A stretch of 11,659 nt of DNA from positions 1-11,659 of the forward strand of contig CAMFGQ010000037.1 of NCBI GenBank assembly GCA_945950065.1, written 5' to 3'. A program made the position numbers and the translations under genes. This document shows, one piece after another, positions 7,420 to 11,659 of this stretch (position 1 is its first letter; each line of letters starts with the position of its first letter). The stretch comes from an uncultured Clostridia bacterium (lineage in GTDB: Bacteria; Bacillota; Clostridia; Peptostreptococcales; Acidaminobacteraceae). The notes under the pieces are model-generated. The model ran no database searches. It saw only the letters and a program-made list of their open reading frames with translations, and was not told where the DNA came from.

Positions 7420-8799
7420 ATGGAAAATAAATTACCCAAACAAGACTATAAAGATTTAACCCAAGGGGAACCGTGGAAAAAGATTTTGTCCTTTTCTCTA
7501 CCCCTCCTCTTGGGAAATTTAGCCCAACAGCTTTACAACACTGTGGACTCCATGGTTGTCGGGAGATTCGTAGGAGATAATGCCCTTGCATCAGTAGGGG
7601 CCTCAGGTCCCGTACTCAATCTCCTTATTCTTTTTTTTATAGGAATTAGTACAGGAGTCAACATCATGGTGAGCCAGTATTTTGGTGCAAAGAAGAAAGA
7701 GGAACTGGCCAACAGCATTGCAACAGCCATTCTTCTCACGGCTGGAGTCAGTCTTTTTCTGATGCTGGTTGCACCCTTTGTGATTCGACCCTTCCTACGC
7801 TTTCTCAATACGCCTGAGCAGATTCTGTTTTCAGCATCTCGCTATCTGAGAATTCTGATGTACGGGATTGCTGGAGCTGCCTATTTTAACATCCTTTCAG
7901 GTATCCTGCGTGGTCTAGGTGACTCCATTAGTTCCCTCTACTATCTTCTCTTTGCAACCATTGTGAACATCGTGCTGGATATTCTATTTGTTGCTGTCTT
8001 TAACATGGGCGTAGCTGGAGTATCTTTAGCTACCATTATTGCTCAGGGACTTTCGGCTATCCTAGCCTATCGTAAGCTCACTACCTTTACGGATATCTTT
8101 GTCCTGCCAAAAGCACACTTTAAAGTCAACATGGAGTACATCAAGCAGATGTTAAAGCTAGGACTTCCATCAGGAGCAACCCAGGGGATCTTTAGTTTAG
8201 CTATGCTACTGATTCAGTCCCTCTCCAATCAGTTTGGGGAGTTCTACATTGCGGCCTCTCTTATGGTTATGCGTGTAGATGGACTGGCCATGCTACCTAA
8301 CTTTTCCTATGGCTTTGCCATGACCACCTATGCCGGACAAAATGTTGGAGCCAAACGAATGGACAGGGTGCTTAAGGGAACCAAACAAGGTACCATTCTT
8401 GCCATCACCACCTCCATCATTCTCACCAGCATCATTCTTCTCTTTGGACATCGTCTGATGCTGCTCTTTACCCAAACTGAAGAGCTGGCGGCTTATGCTT
8501 TAAAACTCCTTTACATTTTGGCACCTGGCTATATCTTCTTCAGCATCACCCAAAGTCTGAGTGGTGTTATGCGGGGTGCTGGAGACACCATGACACCCAT
8601 GTGGATCTCGATCTTATTAACCTTTGGCATTCGCGTTCCCTTGGCCTATGGCATTAGTTATCTAACCAGAAGTCCTGCCTATCCTATTGGACGCCATGAG
8701 GCCATCTTTATCTCCCTTGTGATCACTTGGACCCTGGGAGCAGTCCTGACCTATATTTTCTATCGTAAAGGGAAGTGGAAATCCAAAGCGATTCTGTAA
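7420..8799 (+). CDS. MATE-family multidrug/Na+ antiporter
   Basis: A 459-residue, twelve-helix MATE transporter (NorM/MepA/DinF type) that exports cationic compounds using a Na+ or H+ gradient. The N-terminus is diagnostic: LPLLLGNLAQQLYNTVDSMVVGRFVG, with related segments around GVNIMVSQYFGA. The two-fold MATE repeat is visible in the matching loops LRGLGDS (residues 163-169) and MRGAGDT (384-390). Two in-frame ATGs exist. I prefer 7420 because AAGAGGA (7407-7413) is 6 bases upstream of it, while the ATG at 7414 directly abuts that site. The gene follows the AI-2E-family gene with a 2-base gap (4-base overlap if 7414 is used), so both are cotranscribed. The substrate cannot be inferred. Confidence 0.95.
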   Translation: MENKLPKQDYKDLTQGEPWKKILSFSLPLLLGNLAQQLYNTVDSMVVGRFVGDNALASVGASGPVLNLLILFFIGISTGVNIMVSQYFGAKKKEELANSIATAILLTAGVSLFLMLVAPFVIRPFLRFLNTPEQILFSASRYLRILMYGIAGAAYFNILSGILRGLGDSISSLYYLLFATIVNIVLDILFVAVFNMGVAGVSLATIIAQGLSAILAYRKLTTFTDIFVLPKAHFKVNMEYIKQMLKLGLPSGATQGIFSLAMLLIQSLSNQFGEFYIAASLMVMRVDGLAMLPNFSYGFAMTTYAGQNVGAKRMDRVLKGTKQGTILAITTSIILTSIILLFGHRLMLLFTQTEELAAYALKLLYILAPGYIFFSITQSLSGVMRGAGDTMTPMWISILLTFGIRVPLAYGISYLTRSPAYPIGRHEAIFISLVITWTLGAVLTYIFYRKGKWKSKAIL

Positions 8800-8838
8800 C
8801 GAGTAGAAAAATAGAAAAGAAAAAAAATTAGTTCAACG

Positions 8839-8879
8839 AAAATGGAGCCTGAAGAATGTACTCTTCAAGCTCCATTTTT
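8839..8879. terminator. bidirectional intrinsic terminator between convergent operons
   Basis: A long hairpin has outer pairs A/T (8839-8842 with 8875-8878), TGGAGC (8843-8848) with GCTCCA (8869-8874), one C-A mismatch, TGAAGA (8850-8855) with TCTTCA (8862-8867), and a 6-base loop ATGTAC. It ends in TTTTT on the plus strand and is followed on the minus strand by TTTTC and then another T-rich tract (complement of the A run at 8815-8828). It lies between the MATE gene stop and the convergent acetamidase gene, serving both. Confidence 0.9.
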
Positions 8880-8899
8880 ATACCTTTTAAATTACTTCT

Positions 8900-8916
8900 T
8901 ATCCCTTAAAGGGATA
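8900..8916. repeat. short inverted repeat just past the acetamidase stop
   Basis: TATCCCTT and AAGGGATA flank a single central A, a 17-base near-perfect palindrome starting 4 bases after the acetamidase-family stop codon on the minus strand. As RNA it would form about six or seven pairs with a small loop. There is no U run directly after it, so it is a weak terminator at best. It may be a 3'-end processing or protection hairpin, or chance. Confidence 0.4.
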
Positions 8917-8919
8917 GAG

Positions 8920-9819
8920 TTAAAGAATCTCCAAAATCCTCTCAGTGGAGAGAATGCTTTTGGGGATGGGATAACGCACAGTTATCTTAGGATCCACTAG
9001 CTGAGAAATTTTTGCATCCAGTGAAAGAGAGGCCAAAATCGTCGCCTCATTCCAGCTCAGATCAAGTCCTTTCTGAAGTAGAGGAAGTGTATGCTCTAAG
9101 CCTTTTCGTAGTGCATCCTCCACATCATCTCCTGAAACAAGGAGCATAGTTGCTTCCTCAGTTTCAAGCAGGGGCCATGCTAGGTCTTTGTCTTTGATGA
9201 CATCAAGTTTCAGCTTCACCGTGGCTTGAATTTCAAGTCCGGTTACGCCCACTTCTCCATCCCCCATTAGGGCATGTGCATCACCTAAAGCTAGTAGAGC
9301 ACCATCTTGTCTTACAGGAAAATACAACGTGGTTCCCGCAGTAATGTCCTTGGTGTCCATATTTCCACCATGGTTCCAAGGTGTGTTTGTGGGATAGGAG
9401 TCTCCTTCTTCTGGAGCTACACCAATCACCCCGATCATGGGACGAATGGGAAGCTCTAGTCCCAAAAGATGTGCTTTGCCATCCTCAATGGGGATAATGA
9501 GCTTTGTTTCTTCCACATTTTGATCGGCTAGAAAACCAGCTCCTGGAATGACCATGGCCACACCACGATCAGCCACCTCAATGTCTTCAATGGATACCTT
9601 TAAGATATCCCCTACCTCAGCCCCTTCTACATAGATGGGACCTGTTGCAGGATTAGCTGAATCCATTTCAAAGGTTGAAATGCAGGAACCTTCTTCCAGC
9701 ATGTGTTGATAGAAGCAGTCATGGGTTTTTACTGTTAGCGCACTACCTGCCTCTGCAACATAAGCAGCTTCCATGGCTGCATCAAAAGAAAAGATTACTT
9801 TTTCACCATCTATGATCAT
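8920..9819 (-). CDS. acetamidase/formamidase-family amidohydrolase
   Basis: A 299-residue enzyme of the FmdA/AmdA family, whose members hydrolyse formamide or acetamide to ammonia and the acid. Visible family landmarks are THDC (32-35), NPATGPIYVEGAEVGD (56-71), the HGGNMD metal or active-site motif (150-155) and LGDAHALMGDGE (178-189). Its length matches the short bacterial branch (about 300 residues), not the approximately 400-residue fungal or mycobacterial FmdA. An AGGAGAAGAAG site precedes the ATG. The gene begins 10 bases after degV and is last in the operon, ahead of the bidirectional terminator. Its position behind hutI and the cyclodeaminase suggests it may deal with formamide or another small amide arising around histidine breakdown. 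That is inference; many family members of this length have untested substrates. Confidence 0.9.
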   Translation of the reverse strand: MIIDGEKVIFSFDAAMEAAYVAEAGSALTVKTHDCFYQHMLEEGSCISTFEMDSANPATGPIYVEGAEVGDILKVSIEDIEVADRGVAMVIPGAGFLADQNVEETKLIIPIEDGKAHLLGLELPIRPMIGVIGVAPEEGDSYPTNTPWNHGGNMDTKDITAGTTLYFPVRQDGALLALGDAHALMGDGEVGVTGLEIQATVKLKLDVIKDKDLAWPLLETEEATMLLVSGDDVEDALRKGLEHTLPLLQKGLDLSWNEATILASLSLDAKISQLVDPKITVRYPIPKSILSTERILEIL

Positions 9820-9829
9820 TCTTCTTCTC

Positions 9830-10651
9830 CTATCCTAGGGTTACAATCACGCCATTTAAATCCAAATAAATGGTATTAAGAAGGGCAGTTCTTTGCATGA
9901 AGATACGAGAAACACCTGCTTTCTCCATCTCTTCTTTTACATAGTTTGCCCATTTTGTATTGCCTGAATGATTAATGGATAGCCATTTTCCTTTAGGGTT
10001 AAGTTCTTTTAACTTGGCCACCATTTTCGCAAAGGCCTGCTTACTACCTCTCGCATTGGCTTCGTGTATGATTTGACCTTCATCGGTTGCAATCATCACA
10101 GGAAGGATGTTCAGGGTCTTGGCGATACGGTGTTTAATGTTAGAGAGACGTCCTGCTTTTGCAAGATTATCCAGACTCTCGGACACAAACATGGTCACCA
10201 TGCTATCTCGATAGGCTTCTACCTTTTCAACAATCTCTTCAAAGTCCAAACCTTGCTCTGTGAGTTCAAGGAGTTTGTAATAGATCAGGCTAGGTCCACC
10301 ACCAGCACTGCGAGAATCAAAGATATGGATTTTCTCTGTGCCTCCCGACTCATAGTAGAGTTCCTTCCCTAGAATAGCGGAATTATAGCTTCCACTAAGA
10401 AGTGAGGAGATGGTGATGCCATAAATGGGACCCTTAGCATTTTGAAAGGCTTCCAAATACTCATTGGGAGATGGGCAAGCTGTTTTGAAGATCTTTGACG
10501 CCTTCATATCTCGCTCATATTCAGGAAGTTGATCCCAATGATGATCACGATATTCGCTGTTGTCAAAGGTGATCACAAAAGGAATCACCTCTAGATCAAC
10601 TCCCTCCACAGGAGGTCGAATATCCAGTGAACTATCCGATACAATTTTCAT
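9830..10651 (-). CDS. DegV-family fatty-acid-binding protein, divergent C-terminus
   Basis: A 273-residue DegV protein. The family binds long-chain acyl groups, and in several Firmicutes serves as the FakB subunit handing fatty acids to the kinase FakA. N-terminal family features are present: SDSSLDI (5-11), ISSLLSGSYNSA (81-92) and FDSRSAGGG (111-119), with TACPSP (57-62) in place of the common TSQPSP. LDNLAKAGRLSN (160-171) matches the hinge. The last about 20 residues (LLNTIYLDLNGVIVTLG) do not show the usual H-x-GPG segment that closes the acyl pocket; Tyr replaces the expected His region. The start ATG follows the fchA stop by 2 bases, with only a weak CAGGT, so translation is probably coupled. 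No fakA gene is adjacent. Its presence in a histidine operon is unexplained. Confidence 0.9.
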   Translation of the reverse strand: MKIVSDSSLDIRPPVEGVDLEVIPFVITFDNSEYRDHHWDQLPEYERDMKASKIFKTACPSPNEYLEAFQNAKGPIYGITISSLLSGSYNSAILGKELYYESGGTEKIHIFDSRSAGGGPSLIYYKLLELTEQGLDFEEIVEKVEAYRDSMVTMFVSESLDNLAKAGRLSNIKHRIAKTLNILPVMIATDEGQIIHEANARGSKQAFAKMVAKLKELNPKGKWLSINHSGNTKWANYVKEEMEKAGVSRIFMQRTALLNTIYLDLNGVIVTLG

Positions 10652-10653
10652 GT

Positions 10654-11268
10654 CTATACCTGTACAGCCAGGGCTTCAGCTTCCAGTGCATCCGCTTGCT
10701 CACGGAGAAGGCGAATCTCTTCACTGAGCATGGCCGCTTTCTCTTGGTCTTTTAAGCTTTCTACATTGATCTGAACATTGTAGCAGGCACCATAAAGTGC
10801 GCTGCGCAGCAACACCGCTGCTACCTTAGCGTCACTGTAAGCATTGACATTTCCCATGGTGAGTACATCGGTTACTTTTTCTAGAGCACGAAGACAAGTT
10901 TTTGCTACCTCAAGAGGAGTAAGTGCTGCCTCATAGAGACATTGCTGAATGCTGGCACTACGTTCTGCTTTTTCTTCATCAGTGCTCTTGGGCATGGAGT
11001 AACATTTCATGACTTCTTCATAGCTCTCGGAATCTTTTTCCATCAGAGTTAACAATTCATCCTTTAGCTCCATGACTTCGATGCGAAGCTTGATCATCTC
11101 TTCTTCATACTCAGCATACTTTTTTCTTCCAATGGTTAGATTGGATACCATCTCGAGAAGGGCTGATCCGATTCCACCTACAAGTGCCGATACACTTCCT
11201 CCACCTGGAACAGGTGCATCAGAAGCTACTGTATCCACAAATTCTCTCACCGTTAAATTCCCTAACAT
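10654..11268 (-). CDS. fchA: formiminotetrahydrofolate cyclodeaminase / methenyl-THF cyclohydrolase (FTCD C-terminal family)
   Basis: A 204-residue, all-helical FTCD_C-family enzyme. In histidine breakdown it converts 5-formimino-THF to 5,10-methenyl-THF with release of ammonia; stand-alone relatives (FchA) act as methenyl-THF cyclohydrolases in purine fermenters. The N-terminal FVDTVASDAPVPGGGSVSALV is the family signature, including the glycine-rich APVPGGGS turn. Position directly behind hutI favours the cyclodeaminase role. The start ATG has a perfect AGGAGG (11273-11278) and overlaps the last 7 bases of hutI. The matching formiminotransferase, which hands over the formimino group, is not visible and would be expected upstream beyond the right edge. 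The protein is free-standing, not fused as in animals. Confidence 0.93.
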   Translation of the reverse strand: MLGNLTVREFVDTVASDAPVPGGGSVSALVGGIGSALLEMVSNLTIGRKKYAEYEEEMIKLRIEVMELKDELLTLMEKDSESYEEVMKCYSMPKSTDEEKAERSASIQQCLYEAALTPLEVAKTCLRALEKVTDVLTMGNVNAYSDAKVAAVLLRSALYGACYNVQINVESLKDQEKAAMLSEEIRLLREQADALEAEALAVQV

Positions 11269-11659
11269 TCTTCCTCCTGATTCATAAAGAGTAATTTCTT
11301 CTTGTCATCTACTACCCATTTTCCAGCCTTCATCACGGCTTCCACACTGTTCATGGCAAAAAAGTAAGGTAGATCATCTAAGGTTTTCGCATCATGGAGC
11401 AGGATATCTGCTTTCTTTCCACTCTCTAGACTGCCCACCTCATCTGCTTTGTCCATGGCTGCTGCGCCATTGAGTGTAAGAGCACAAAGAGTCTCTTCCA
11501 TGCTCATGGACATGTAGTTGGTGGCCAAAGCGATCAGAAGAGGTAAACTCATGCTATGACAGCTACCAGGGTTATAGTCTGTTGCTAAAGCCACTGCACA
11601 GCCTGCATCGATCAATCTTCTCGCTGGGGCATAGTCTTCCTTTAGACTAAAGGCTGTTA
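11262..11659 (-). CDS. hutI: imidazolonepropionase, C-terminal part only (cut by window edge)
   Basis: The visible C-terminal 131 residues of an amidohydrolase-fold enzyme that opens imidazolone-5-propionate to N-formimino-L-glutamate, the third step of histidine degradation. The frame stays open to the right edge. TAFSLKEDYAPARRLIDAG, then ALATDYNPGSC, is the diagnostic HutI segment, with the Asp of ATDYNPGS (visible residue 27) the expected metal-binding aspartate. The later GSLESGKKADILLHD is the usual closing beta-sandwich segment of amidohydrolases. Full-length HutI has about 410-420 residues, so about two thirds, including the His-rich metal site, lie outside. A TTG at 11615 could be misread as a start but is internal to the conserved region. 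The stop overlaps the fchA start by 7 bases. Confidence 0.95.
   Translation of the reverse strand, partial: TAFSLKEDYAPARRLIDAGCAVALATDYNPGSCHSMSLPLLIALATNYMSMSMEETLCALTLNGAAAMDKADEVGSLESGKKADILLHDAKTLDDLPYFFAMNSVEAVMKAGKWVVDDKKKLLFMNQEEEC

Noticed and set aside
8800..8838. A-rich stretch after the MATE gene as a small gene or repeat
   Set aside because: It shows only low-complexity A runs that give the T-rich tract of the minus-strand terminator; there is no coding signal.
10064..10372. Plus-strand open frame of 102 residues opposite degV
   Set aside because: It is fully contained antisense to a conserved gene and has no recognisable domain or upstream ribosome site.
11262..11615. A complete short amidohydrolase gene starting at the TTG at 11615
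   Set aside because: Conserved HutI residues continue in frame upstream to the window edge, so this is an internal codon of a longer gene.

Overview
The window looks like chromosomal DNA of a low-to-mid GC Firmicute, most likely an amino-acid-fermenting anaerobic clostridium. This is inferred from strong AGGAGG-type ribosome sites, tightly overlapping genes, a DUF896 (YnzC-type) small protein, a YtvI-like AI-2E-family membrane protein, a DegV protein and a tetrahydrofolate-linked histidine degradation route. The exact genus cannot be read from the sequence. No mobile elements, CRISPR arrays, tRNA or rRNA genes are visible, and coding density is very high.

Layout. (1) 1-1189, plus strand: the end of a gene set with a PhzF-family isomerase (missing only its first few residues) and a small four-helix membrane protein. 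It closes with a strong bidirectional terminator at 1172-1202. (2) 1224-6249, minus strand: a compact six-gene operon, in transcription order threonine aldolase, RluA-family pseudouridine synthase, four-helix membrane protein, histidine ammonia-lyase (hutH), a 57-residue DUF896 protein, and a membrane-anchored HtrA protease. Neighbouring genes overlap or lie within about 10 bases of each other. (3) 6250-6358: divergent control region with a 12-base palindrome and an extended -10 promoter. (4) 6359-8799, plus strand: two membrane transport genes, AI-2E family and MATE family, closing with a convergent terminator at 8839-8879. (5) 8920-11659, minus strand: imidazolonepropionase (hutI, cut by the window edge), formiminotetrahydrofolate cyclodeaminase (fchA-like), a DegV-family lipid-binding protein and an acetamidase/formamidase-family enzyme. 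This is probably the downstream part of a longer histidine-utilisation operon.

How they work together. HutH (histidine to urocanate), HutI (imidazolonepropionate to formiminoglutamate) and the cyclodeaminase (formimino-THF to methenyl-THF plus ammonia) are three steps of one catabolic pathway. They are split between two minus-strand operons by the plus-strand transporter pair. Urocanase and glutamate formiminotransferase are not in the window and may lie beyond the right edge. Threonine aldolase (glycine plus acetaldehyde) fits the same amino-acid-catabolism theme. Most genes are ordinary. The least explained unit is the tail of the hut operon, where a DegV protein with a divergent C-terminus and a formamidase-family enzyme sit behind hutI and fchA.
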